Source of the DNA: Lagopus muta
Taxonomy: Eukaryota; Chordata; Aves; Galliformes; Phasianidae
DNA: 64,000 nt
Assembly: GCF_023343835.1 (NCBI RefSeq)
Contig: NC_064437.1
Span: 56,494,972-56,558,971, forward strand
Direction: 5' to 3'
The translations under genes were made by a program, and so were the position numbers. Shown one piece after another: positions 11,848-22,757 of the stretch; position 1 is the first letter of the stretch; every line of letters starts with the position of its first letter. The notes under the pieces are model-generated. The model was given only the letters and a program-made list of their open reading frames with translations. It did not search any database and was not told the DNA's origin.

Positions 11848-14800
11848 CCAACACGAGGTCTCTCAGGAGAGATAAAATATGAATGTACTCCCCTTGTATA
11901 CATTAGTCATGGCAAATAGTTTGGCATATATGGCAAAGGCAAAGCAGATACTTCACAAAGGGATGCTGGGAGAAACACTGCTTTCACTGTTTCTCTCCTC
12001 AGTGTTACTGACCCAACCTTTCCATACTCGTTTGCCTTTTAAAGTACATCTCCACAGCCTGAGTTGCTTTCCCCACCTGACAGAGCCCTGAAAACTCATC
12101 TACTTACATATAACTTGTCCCTTATATAAGGCATTAGCTAAAGATCAGTGATAAATTAACTCTATGGGTATTTTATTTTAAATAAAAATGACTGAAAGTG
12201 TCAGGTTTCTTTATCTTTTTTAAAAATAAACTTTTTTATTTTGTTCTTTAACCCAACAACCTGTTGGGACAGGAGCTCAGTAAAATGCATTCAGGGGTTG
12301 GAGAGGGGCTACAGAGGTGCAAAAAGACATGGATCAGAAAAAATAATGTAGACGTGCCATCACACGTGCTGATATCTCCATGCAGTCTGGCTTTTATTGT
12401 CTGTTATCGATAAACTCATAGTTGCCCAGAAATGTCAAAATAATTCTAGATATTTAAGTGGGGGCAGAGATAATAGCAATGGTGCCAACTTTGGTAAAAA
12501 TGAAAATAACCCACTTCTACATGAGACCATGTAGAAAATGGTTTATGGGATGCAGCATATGGCAGAGGAACTCTTTGCTGTAACTGAGTTGCTTGGATCT
12601 TGCTCTTTTATTGGAAACTTAATTCTGCTGTTCCCATCAATGAGAAACTGGAAAATGTGTTCTTTTGGGGCCCTTGATTCAGCTGTTAACTTGTGTGCCC
12701 TCAACTGAGGTATGGCTGAGACATGGGGATGTGCTGATGTCTTTCCAGCTGTGCCTGGTAAGAAGGAAAGCAGAGGTGGGTGCAAATCTACTTTCTGGGG
12801 ACTGTCAGAATGGGGGGGAATTGGGTCTTGAGAAGTTCATTTTTATGCTTTGGAGAGGGCTATGGAAACTTCTTCGGGAGGGCAAGAAATGTGTTTTTGT
12901 GTGAAGTGATTTTGGTCACTTTATAGTACCCCTTTGGATGGAATCTGCTGTTTCTGAGGAGCGTGCTGTCTTGATTTATTTTTAAACTAAATCTTTCAAT
13001 CAGATTTGCAGCTGGATGCTTTATCAGACTGGCTTTATTCCTCTGAATTCCACCCCCACCCTACGCCCCCCATTCTTCGTACCGTTTTATAGTCGGTGTG
13101 AGGATGTAATCGCTCTGTTAGCCTCTGCCCCTCCACACCCAGCTGCTTTCTCTTTGTCACACTAATGACCCGTCACTGTGAAGCTGTCAATTTGCACAGT
13201 GGGTGAAAGCAGAAAGCCTGGCCTCTTGGGTTTTGGAGACGTTTAATATGTGTCCCATTCTGACAAGTTGAGCCTAGCCCTTCTTACTAATGCCTCTTGC
13301 CTGTTTAGAACAAGTACAAAATAAAAGCCCTGCATATTCGGCGGCATGAAGGGGGCAAAGGTTTGTTTTGTTAAGGGATCGGTATTTCATGATGAGTGCA
13401 GAGAAGCAATTATTTTTGTTGCAAGCTTGCTGCTTTTATTTTTTACTGCAGACTTATGAAATGTAACTAACATATTTTAATTGCACCACAAACGATGTAT
13501 TTTGTCTTGTGCATCTGAGGAACTGCAGGGAAGCCAATATGTTCATTTTTTGTACACCCATGCTGGGAGATGAGCAGGACTGGGGTGGCATTGAGCTGTG
13601 CTTTTGCTGCACTGAATGTTGGTGATGCTGTTCAGTACTGTTCTGTGCACTGCAGCTGTTTTCTTGCAGCAGGGAGATGCAGGGGTTGGTGGGGTCTGTG
13701 AGGCAGGGCTGCTTCACACAGAGCCTTGCAGATGTGCAGGGCTTGCTCTCACATCTTTACTTGTGCTTCTGTATTTGCAGAATACAGAACAGACTAAGCA
13801 TTTCTGCAAGAAGTGGCATGACAGCTGAAGTTTCTTTTACAGAGATAAATACTTTTCAGTGGGCTTTGTGTATACTTGGAAAACAGCAGTAAATTGACCA
13901 CAGTACGTCTGTAGTAAGAGGTGTTGGTTCTGCCTCTGCCAGTGTTCTTCCCCTTAGGGGAAGATTTGTTAGGTTGGTGCTGTGTACAGCTTATTGCACT
14001 GACTGAGTTCTATGGCTCTCTTCTGTTTGCATTGTTTGCAGTTCTGCATTTCCTCTGCTCCCCCACAGAAAATATCTTTGTCGCAGATTATACACAACTC
14101 AGTGTGAGGAGGGGATCTGAAGAAAAGGTGGTACTTCCCTCCTAAAATACTGGGGAGAACTATCAGCAAAGTAGAGTGAAGTATTTTTTTTTTGCCCTAT
14201 GCTCCTCTTATCTCCCAAGCTCTTCCATTAACGCAGCCTAATGTTCACACTGCTGCTAGGTGTGCGCTCTGCACCATCGATTTGTGCCCCACTAGTGGCA
14301 CATTCTTGTAAGGTCACCTACAGCTTTTTTCTGTTGTACCAGCCATTGGGCTCTTCTCTTCATTGACTTCTTCATTCAAGGTCGCTGCTCTATGCTGTAG
14401 CAACACCCCCACTCCCTTGAGATGGCTCAGGAGGTTTGCATCAGGTTGTTTTGATGTGTGTTGTGCTTGGGGTGCCCTGATGTGTCTGGAGGTGAACGTA
14501 TTTATAAGTAATGCAGGAAAACAATGGTTGGTGGGATGGTGCTCGTAGATACCTCAGTCATTGGAGTGGATGAATGGATCTGTAGGATCTGAGGTGAAAT
14601 AAACACAGCAATACAAGCTCTGTCATATTTGCATCCAAGTCAGCTTCTGTGTTTTTCTTGTTCCATGTTGGATATTACTTGAACATTACCTTTTTTTTCC
14701 CAGCTCATGAAGAAGAACTGACTAACTAACAATGAAATTTGAATTCATTACCTATGGTTGATCAGAACTCCAAAAGACTGGGTGTTGTTCCTAAGGCCTA

Positions 14801-17800
14801 TGTTTTGGAGGGTTTTTTTGTTTTGTTTTACAAACCAGTAAAGGATTCAATTTCCTTGAAGGGAGGAAAAAAAGTAAAATAGGGACTAGAAGGGGACAAG
14901 GACTAGAAATAATTAATTTTACTTTGTTATTTATGCAAGGCAACACCTGTGTTGTAATGTATTTAATATCCTAAGTGGCCTATCCATTTTTCTATCCATT
15001 TTTGTCGGGTAAGTAAGACTTAAATTCCTCTTTGGATATAGTGTACATATTTTGGTATACTACTGATCTTGCAAAGCCTTATTGATACGCATGAGGATTA
15101 TTTTTGTGCATAAGGCTTTAGAGGATCAGATCCTATCACCCAAGTCTCCGTGAATATTTACTGCCTTGTTTTTCTTTGCCAGGTCACTGGGAATTTGCAT
15201 GGACTCAGTTAGCACAACAAGTATTGATAGGAAGCATCCAATACATTAGAAATTTAAGAAAATAATAAAGACAGTCTCTGTGTTCCAGCATTGGAGCATT
15301 ACTTCTGAAAGAGAGCGTGGAGCCGTGGAGTATTGGTCTGCGCTCCTGTTTGCAGAGTATTAGTTATTATGTATTAGTGATGCGAGTTCTGAAGTGCAAA
15401 ACCACTGGGGTGGCTGTATGTGGCAGCTCAGCCTCATTTGAGCCCCTGGCAGGGCCATTTGTAGCTGTGTCTGTGCAGCGTGCTGCCTCCTGTGCATGTT
15501 CCAGTGCTTGGCACTGCTTTGTCATCTCCTCCGGCTCTGTGGAACAGAAGGCCCTTTTGTACCAAGAAGCATGCAGAAGGGAGAGTCCTCCCATGTTTCT
15601 TATTGATGTGTGTAGCAGAATGGATTTTTTTCTTTCTTATGTCCTTCTTCAAAACTTTAGACCTACCCTTTGACTCCGGTGCTTCTATTGTTTCAAGCTG
15701 TATTGTCTGAATGTTGGTAGCGGTGCTCTGACGCTGAGGACTTGATTGGCAAGTTTTAGCTGTGAGTACATTTTCACAGCTGATCCATAAATCCCCAGCA
15801 GACCATTAGGAGCTTCAGAGCAGCTCTGGCAAGCTCCCCTGCAATAATTGTAGTTTTAAGTCTGTTATATTTAGTTTTCTCGCCTCCTAGCAGGATGCCA
15901 GGGAGCCCTCTCTAGAAGCAAACACTACAGTCCATGTTGTATTCCAAGCTGGCAGCTTGCACAGAGCCCAGTGTGGGAGGAGGGCTTGCTGCTCGTGGAC
16001 GAGGCAGAGCATCCAGGGGTGTGAGTCGTGGCACACAGACCCCAGCTCTGTGCTGAGGCATTTCAGGAATTGGAGGAGACATGGAGCACATCACTTCTCA
16101 CTCCTGCCTCTTGTTTCTGCTCATCGGAGGGAGCAAGGGGTCAGGAGAATGGTTTCTTCAAGCTTAAACATGATGGAGTTGTATGTAGCTCTGACGCAGA
16201 CAGCTCTTAATTTAAGATCTCTGAGGTAATTTTACTTATTTAGCTGCAGCAAAGCTGACAGTTCTGGGAGTGACCAGAAAGAACTCTAAAAAAAGAACTC
16301 TTTTCTCCAACATGGGCAGCAGCAATGTTTCTTTTGTGTAATGGGACTTGTGGTAATGATGTCAGTGTAGCAGCTGGAGGCTGGCTTGGAGACCACATCC
16401 ACTTCAGGCTTGTTGCTCTATCACCATGTATTAAAAACAGTGCTGTGGGGACTAAATTGTCTTTGTGATGCTCTGGAGGATGCCCCTTATGCAGCCTAAT
16501 AAAGCCAGAGGAGGGGTTTCTGTTGCTTTGGATTTAGATACAGCTGCATGGGCTCTGGGAATAAGCTCTAATTTGGCTGACTGGGCAATTAATGAAAATT
16601 GTGTATCCTTGGAAATCTCCATTTGCCAAGGATGCTCTTGTCTCTTGGTGGAGTCTGGTGTGGTACCTTGCTGAGGGGAGAAGGGGGGTGGCTGTAGGCA
16701 AACTCTTCTAAACTGCAGCTGCTTCCTTTTCTCGAAAAGCCTGATACAAATTAGTTACTGGATGATCGTGAATCTTTTGATCATCTGCAATGTAAAACCT
16801 GTAATTGACACCCATCTGTGCAAAGAAGTCAGAGAGGCATTGTCTGAGTTATATGAAAAGGGGAGAAGGAAGAATTAGTGTTGGTCTTTTAAATGAATTT
16901 TCAAATAATTCTTGTTAGAGCAAGAAAAGAAATTTCATTTGCATTAAAAGCTTCTTTGAGCAGGAAAGCAGAGGTTTTGTTGACAGGGGTCTTGTTAGGA
17001 TAAGTGCAGAGTAAGCAGCTGTAAGTTGTGATACACAAGTGATGATCTTGCTATACAAACTTCATGTTGAACTCACACAAGAGGCAGCAAGAATATCGGG
17101 TGACAGCTTTCCTTCAAGGAGACATCTCTGATCAGAGGTCTTCAATAAAAGAAACAGAGCTGGTCATCTCTTCAGTCCTTACTTTCCAGTGCATTTGATG
17201 CAGGATGCCGAGTGGGAGGTGTTCTTGTGGTGGGGATTGCTGTTGATGCCTGGGACAGTTCTGGTATTCGACACCTAAACTAGAAATGCTAAGAGTGATA
17301 AATGAGCTCATTACATCTGTAGAAATGAAATTCAGAGCATGCTTCAGCCAGGAGGAAAGACAGTGCCTTTCATCTGTATCTCATAATGGAAAAAGTTTGA
17401 AACAATGTGGAACATCTCATGTGGCTGGATTAGGATTGATGTAGGCTTGTGGAAAAAGAATATAGCAATTCTAGGACTGGAAACGAGATACCAGGAATAT
17501 GGGTAAAAGAACGCTGTGTCTTAGGCTCACCTCTATAAGTGTGCTCTGTTTTATGTCAAGAACAGAATGAATGAGCAGCAGTCAGTGGACAGCAAGTGTG
17601 CATTTGGGCAGCCTGCTGAGATCACGGGCTGTCGATAGGGATGGCAGGGTGTGCTCACTTAGTACTGCTGGCCTGCAGGGTGTTGTTGCAAACTTCAACC
17701 AGCTTGCAGTCCATCTACATGGCAAGTGAATTTTGGAAGTGCTTACTCGGGGAGCTGTCTGGTGTGAATCGGGGGCCAGCATTGACACATATAACAAGTT

Positions 17801-19202
17801 AGGCTGTGCCTGTAAGCAGGAAATTATAATTAAAAGGATAAGCATAATTGTGTGAGGGACAGAGATGTCTGGAGTCCAACTGCTGATGGTTGGTCTAAAA
17901 TACGAGTGAGTAAATGCAACCATGGAAGGCAAGAGGAGAGTTTGGAAGACTTGCTTTCTCTGCAGCGTCAGCTCAGACTTTTACTTAGATTTTTAGCTAT
18001 AAGTCTATCATCTACCCTTTGCTGAGGTAGCTCTCACTTTGGCAAGAACACATTGACAAAATAATTTGAGTGCTGGTTATCCTCCAGTACCATTTCCACC
18101 ATTCCCTGAAGGTCAGAGAAGTTTTGTGTGATGCTACTGACCAGAAAAGGGCTTTCAGCCCTCCCCTGCCACGATGATTTGCCAGGTTCAAGCAGTGTTG
18201 TATGAGCTGGGAGCTGCTACTGGGGAGTACCACTGTGCGAGGTAGGCTAATAGCTGATATTGGGAAAGTGAGAGGTGTGAGGGAGGCGTATCTCAAGGAA
18301 GAATCCATCTTTATGTGTGGAAAGCCTACATGCTTCTCTCAACTCCTTCAGGGAGTCCGGGCATTATGCTGGCATTATGTCAAGCAGCCTCTTCCCGTCC
18401 TTCCCCTTTCAGTGTAGCTTTGGTCTAGTTGGTATTGATGTTTTCTTTTCCAGCTATTAATTAAAATAAAAATGAATTTAAAATGATCTCCAGGTGCAAA
18501 CTCAGTCTGTCTTTTATCCTCATGGGAGAAGTGGCCCATTTACTATTCTAATCACTGCAAAAGATGGCTGATAGGAAAACTGAGTGTCTTTTCCCAAGTG
18601 GAATTGAACCGCGAAGCCGCCAGGGCAGCTGGGAGGTTCTCAGCTTGTGTGTACGTCTTTGAGAGTATGAATGGTTTGGAGAAACAAAACAGAATGTTTT
18701 CCTGATTAAAAGGCTGCCTAGACTTATCTAGGGCTATGGCTGGTTATTAATAGAGCATACTGCATTTCCTTCACATAAAGATACGAAGGGCACTTTGCTG
18801 AGAAAAAATCCTGCCGTGTGTTTCTGTCTTTGGGCCCAGCTCATCACCCAGCTAAAATTAAAAGGTGAAGTCAGGCAGTTCTTGCTCTCTATTTTTAAAC
18901 TGCTTCAACATATGAATGTGAGTGTGAAATCTTTCTTTAGGCCTCTCTTAACTTAATTACCTACTTATTCAAAATATCCTCTTCTCAAATTGCTGAGCTA
19001 TAATTATATTCGTCTTTTCTGTGGACATGCTGGAAAAGTGCATGTTTTTCTTTAGCTAGTGGATGCTTGTTAATGGTGTGCTCAGTTTGTAGTTCTGTAG
19101 TTTTTATGGCAATGGAGGCCCTATGGTAATTGCTGGAGATCTATTTGGATGTGTTAGAAAGAATAGCAAGTAAACGATGCTTTTCTGTATCTCTTCTTTG
19201 AA

Positions 19203-19232
19203 TTTTTTTTTTTTTGGGGGGGGGGAGGGGGG
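19203..19232. repeat. T13-G10-A-G6 mononucleotide block
   Basis: Thirteen T are followed directly by ten G, one A and six G. The two homopolymers abut without a spacer. The G part can form quadruplexes and is a likely place for sequencing or assembly length errors. No repeat body is recognisable beside it. Confidence 0.9.
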
Positions 19233-21593
19233 AATATCATAGAGAAGAAAAAAATTACATACCTCAAATTAATAATTTCTTTTTGATCTTAATAAGTGAT
19301 GTGACTGCTGCAAATACTTTTGTTACACTTTTGTTCTTTCATCTTTTGTTCTATACAAGCTTACTTCTATTAACTTTGTTTATATGCCTTTTCTTTTGTG
19401 TTTGGGGGGAAGGGGTGATGTGATCCCAGTGCAAGACAAGCAGTGGAACCTCTCATGAACCATGGATTTGACACTTTTGCACTAACTTGGGTATGTGGAA
19501 TTCATCATTGTTTCAGTGACTCTATCAGAAATGCCTTTATAATGAGATCGAGCGCTCTTTGCTCACAGAAATCGCGTTCTCCAGACTCATTTCAGCCTGC
19601 AGAGGGTGTGCTTTCCTCCTCCAAGGCATTCCCTGTGTTACCCGTAACGCACCATCCTGCTATGCTGAGAATTTGTCACTGCACTTAGTGGTACATGGGC
19701 AAAGGACGTCTGTCTGTCCCTGTGCTGTCTATTCCTGAATTTCTCAGACTATCAGGTATTTGATGTGCAGGCTGTACCTCTGGGTTTCTCTTGTACCCAG
19801 GGTAGTGTTACTTCTTTAGAACCAGCCTCTTTCATGATGAGAGGGACTCCTGAAGGCGTTTGTTTCTCTGCATCCTCTTCTTTGGACCATTGATAGCAAG
19901 AGAGTTCAAAATGGAGAGATGTGATTTGTCTTTCCCAGTGTTTGCCTCGTTTCTTTGCTTTTGTCAGTGGAGCAGCTGTGCCATCAGACATCCTTTGTGA
20001 TGGTCAAGCAGTCATCAGGCACCCCTCATGTCAGTAGTGATCCAAAGCTGGATGAGCTGGTAAGCTCTGAGCAGTTACCTCTGGTGTCCAAATACTCCAG
20101 GGTTGTGAATATGGGAATCTGTATTGAGCCTTACCTCTGACAGATGAGTACACCATTGGCTGCAGGCTGCCTTTAGGGCAGCTGGTGCCTGGGGACAGCA
20201 GTAAGGGTGGTTACATCTCTAGGCAAACTCCACATGCTATTCATCTGGTTGACATTCTTCTCTGTATCTCCCTCTTCATTTACCAGCAATACCTGAGATT
20301 TCAGTCTGAGTGTTGAGTGGCAGCATGTTTGTGTTGCTGGTGAGAAACGTTGTTATTTGTGGTGTTTAGTGGCAGTAGAGTTGGATGGTTAGTCAGTGAT
20401 GTTGAGTAACGCAAATCTGGAGCCAGCCTGGTCTGCTGGACTCATCTTCCCATACCAATCCCTGTGTTGGAACAGCTGGCCCACCAACTTGTTCTAAGCT
20501 TCTGCCCACTCTCCATAACAATCTTGGAGAACCATCTCTTTTGTAAATCCTTCTGGCCATTACCCTTCTTGCTCCATCCTGTCCTGTTGTCCATTCTTGA
20601 CTTCTGATTGATAACCTGTCATCTTGTAAAGAAATGTATATACCTCTAACCTGCAGGCAAGTTACATGATTATTTGAGAAGTGAGAAGTTGTGTTTTAAG
20701 AGTTAAATATAGACATGATAATCACCTAAGCAATGATGAGAATTAAAATCATGGATTTTTTTGTTCACCCACTGCAGGCTGCAGTCCGGTATTTCCACTA
20801 CTACAAATGTTGCATTGACAGTATCCACAAAACTTTTACTGCTGTCATCTTTGTCTACATCATCTTCTGCTCAGTTTTCAGTGTTCTTCTGTTTTGTTTT
20901 TGTAGATGCCCTTTCTTTTTGTGCTATTTTGCTGAAGCCCCGTTGCTTCAGAAATGCCAAAATCCTGACATCAGTGAGTTTTAGCTGTGTTCATGTATTT
21001 CTGCACTTGAAATAGTCTGCAGAATTTGTCCTCTGGAACATTATGTTTTTGTGATTGGAAAGGAAACGCCTGACAACATTAAACACTCATGGCTTCCAGT
21101 TTTGGGCAAGCAGCCATTATATGTGTGTTTATCCACAGTAGGAAATTCGGAAAGCTTTTGATTTAGTAGCACTCATCTGTTAAATGTAAGCTGTTACCTT
21201 TAAAATTCATTGAGGAGTATTGAAAGTCCAGTAGAATTGCTGATCATACTTTTAAACAGTCTGAAAAGCACATTTGTCAGTGGGACCAAGTGAACAATTA
21301 CATGATCGCTACATCTGCTTAAAAATATCTTGCAACCTTTATCTCATTTTAAAGCAGGCACTAAATTTGCTAGCATCCTTTTCAATAGGTTGGATTAAAT
21401 TACTGGGGAGCTGTGTTTCTCTTTTAGGAGTTTGAGCACTTGTGTGTTTGGTTGAATGCTGCAGACGAAACTCTAACAGATTTATTATTTGAGCAAAACA
21501 GTTTATTTTGAATTTGGGGAAAACAATTTCTTGTTCACTCTGTACTGTTGGTTTAAGTAGTTTGAATAGTAGATTTTGTTCAAAGAATAGTCC

Positions 21594-21619
21594 TTTTTTT
21601 TTTTTTTTTTTTTTTTTTT
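21594..21619. repeat. poly-T tract (26)
   Basis: The longest T run in the window. It is followed by CTTCAAATTATGG and no repeat body that I can name. It could be the poly-A tail of an antisense processed copy, but 300 bases to the right show no recognisable gene. Length polymorphism is likely. Confidence 0.9.
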
Positions 21620-22049
21620 CTTCAAATTATGGTATGTGAAATTTAAGTGGATGATAAAACTGAAGAGCCAGGTCGTAAAAGTGGTGTTGACTGAAGCATA
21701 CAGAAATAATAGAGGCCTGTCACATCATCTGATAGCAGCGACAGAGGGAGAACAAACTAAAGAACTTGGTTGTGTTGTGTATTGCATGGATGGAATTGAA
21801 AGCATCTCAACATTACTGATAGATATATGTACTATTTAAATGTATATATTTAATGTACATGCTTTTTTTTTGCTGTGGGTGTGTTTGTGTACCTATATGC
21901 AGTTTTATTTTTAAGTAACTCCTGTTTTAGAGAACTTTTGCTATAGGTATTTATGTTGCTGCCTTCTTTCAATGTATAAATACTTGAGAGTGCTTTCCTG
22001 CATAGCTGCCGTGTCCTCCAAAAGTTGTTCTCCCATTGTTTGTGAGCTG

Positions 22050-22070
22050 CATTACAATAACATTGTAATG
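22050..22070. repeat. 9-bp perfect inverted repeat with 3-base loop
   Basis: CATTACAAT and ATTGTAATG are exact reverse complements separated by AAC. The AT-rich context (ATATATTATGATATG follows) makes cruciform extrusion or a symmetric factor-binding site possible. It lies about 100 bp before the first of two CR1 3' ends. Confidence 0.9.
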
Positions 22071-22169
22071 TTGTTAATTTTATATATTATGATATGTAGT
22101 TAATTTTGTTTTTAAACAGCAAATTATATTGTCCAAAAGGCCCAGTGGTTTCTTCACCCATCCTGGGGG

Positions 22170-22232
22170 GGCAGTGTGGATCAAAGAAAGATCTTGGTAG
22201 TCTTTTCTAACCTTAACAAATCTATCATTTGA
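22170..22232 (+). mobile_element. CR1 LINE 3'-end fragment (sense)
   Basis: The segment reading AAAGATCTTGGTAGTC, then TTTTCTAACCTTAACAAAT and CTATCATTTGATG aligns by eye with the sense CR1 3' terminus (GATCTT...GTC..TTCCAACC...ATTCTATGATT). The copy is very short and diverged. It lies about 260 bp before a second, clearer CR1 copy in the same orientation. These are two separate insertions, or one older copy interrupted. Sequence upstream (about 22140) could extend it, but the match is not clear there. Confidence 0.65.
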
Positions 22233-22494
22233 TGACAGCACAGATGTTAATATAATGGTAACTGTTCTTATATTTTAAGACATTCTAAAAATGGCCAAAG
22301 TCAAACTGTTCAAAATTCCCCCTGTTCTTTGGCTTTTCTGTTGGTTGAGATTTCAGATCATTGCATGACCCATTGCACTGTGTAACTGCCATCACGTGTT
22401 CCCTCTGTGGATTTTACCACGTTGGTAATAAATTTGTGATTAGATTATCATGACCTCATCGTTGGAATATAGAAGGACTGTAGAAGAGTTCAGC

Positions 22495-22757
22495 TGCTGA
22501 GAACATCAGCAGGACAAGAGGTAATGAAGTTGTGCCAGGGGAGGTTCAGGTTGGGTGTTAGAAATTTCTCCTCTAAAAGAGCAGCAAGGCACTGGCATAG
22601 GCTGCCCAGGGAGGGGGGGAGGTTGCCATCCCTGGAGGTGTTAAAGTGTAGAGGAAGATGGTCAGTGGGCATGGGGGGGGGGGGGGGGGGGTGGATTGAC
22701 AACAGTTGAGCTTAGTGATTCTAGGGGTCTTTCCAACCTTAATGATTCTGTGATTCA
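22495..22757 (+). mobile_element. CR1 LINE 3'-end fragment (sense)
   Basis: From about 22495 the sequence follows the CR1 3' region: GGACAAGAGGTAATG, GCCAGGGGAGGTTCAGG, GGCTGCCCAGGGAGG, CCATCCCTGGAGGTGTT, and the terminal TTTCCAACCTTAATGATTCTGTGATTC. The 3' end with its short octamer repeat is intact, but the element is 5'-truncated to about 260 bp. It has no open reading frame, so it cannot move by itself. A 19-base G run (22673-22691) has expanded inside it, replacing the normal sequence before GTGGATTGACAACAGTTGAG. CR1 fragments are common in bird introns and tell nothing about gene function. Confidence 0.95.
22673..22691. repeat. poly-G tract (19) inside a CR1 copy
   Basis: Nineteen consecutive G interrupt the CR1 3' region. 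CR1 does not normally carry such a run here, so it grew after insertion by slippage from a G-rich seed, or is a read-length artefact. On the plus strand it can form a quadruplex. The complementary strand shows as a proline run in translated frames, which is meaningless. Confidence 0.9.

Larger units (their letters stand above)
9601..22169. other. first-intron-like non-coding DNA
   Basis: AT-rich sequence with stops in every frame and no exon that I trust. Homopolymers include T15 at 11833-11847, T10 at 14184-14193 and a T13/G10/A/G6 block at 19203-19232. An octamer-type ATTTGCAT lies at 16937-16944 and a CRE-like GACGTCAT at 11610-11617. A stretch at about 13150-13520 is rich in TAAT and AATT cores and is discussed as a possible conserved element. 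Small open frames, such as 15317-15673 (plus) and 17582-17932 (minus), have no splice-bounded structure or familiar motif. Confidence 0.5.

Noticed and set aside
14285..14300. Palindromic CCACTAGTGG that resembles a CTCF core
   Set aside because: The base after CTAG breaks the CTCF spacing, so it is a simple 10-bp palindrome of a kind common by chance.
22490..22702. Proline-run minus-strand open frames near 22.6 kb
   Set aside because: The proline run is the translation of the C strand of the poly-G tract inside a CR1 fragment.
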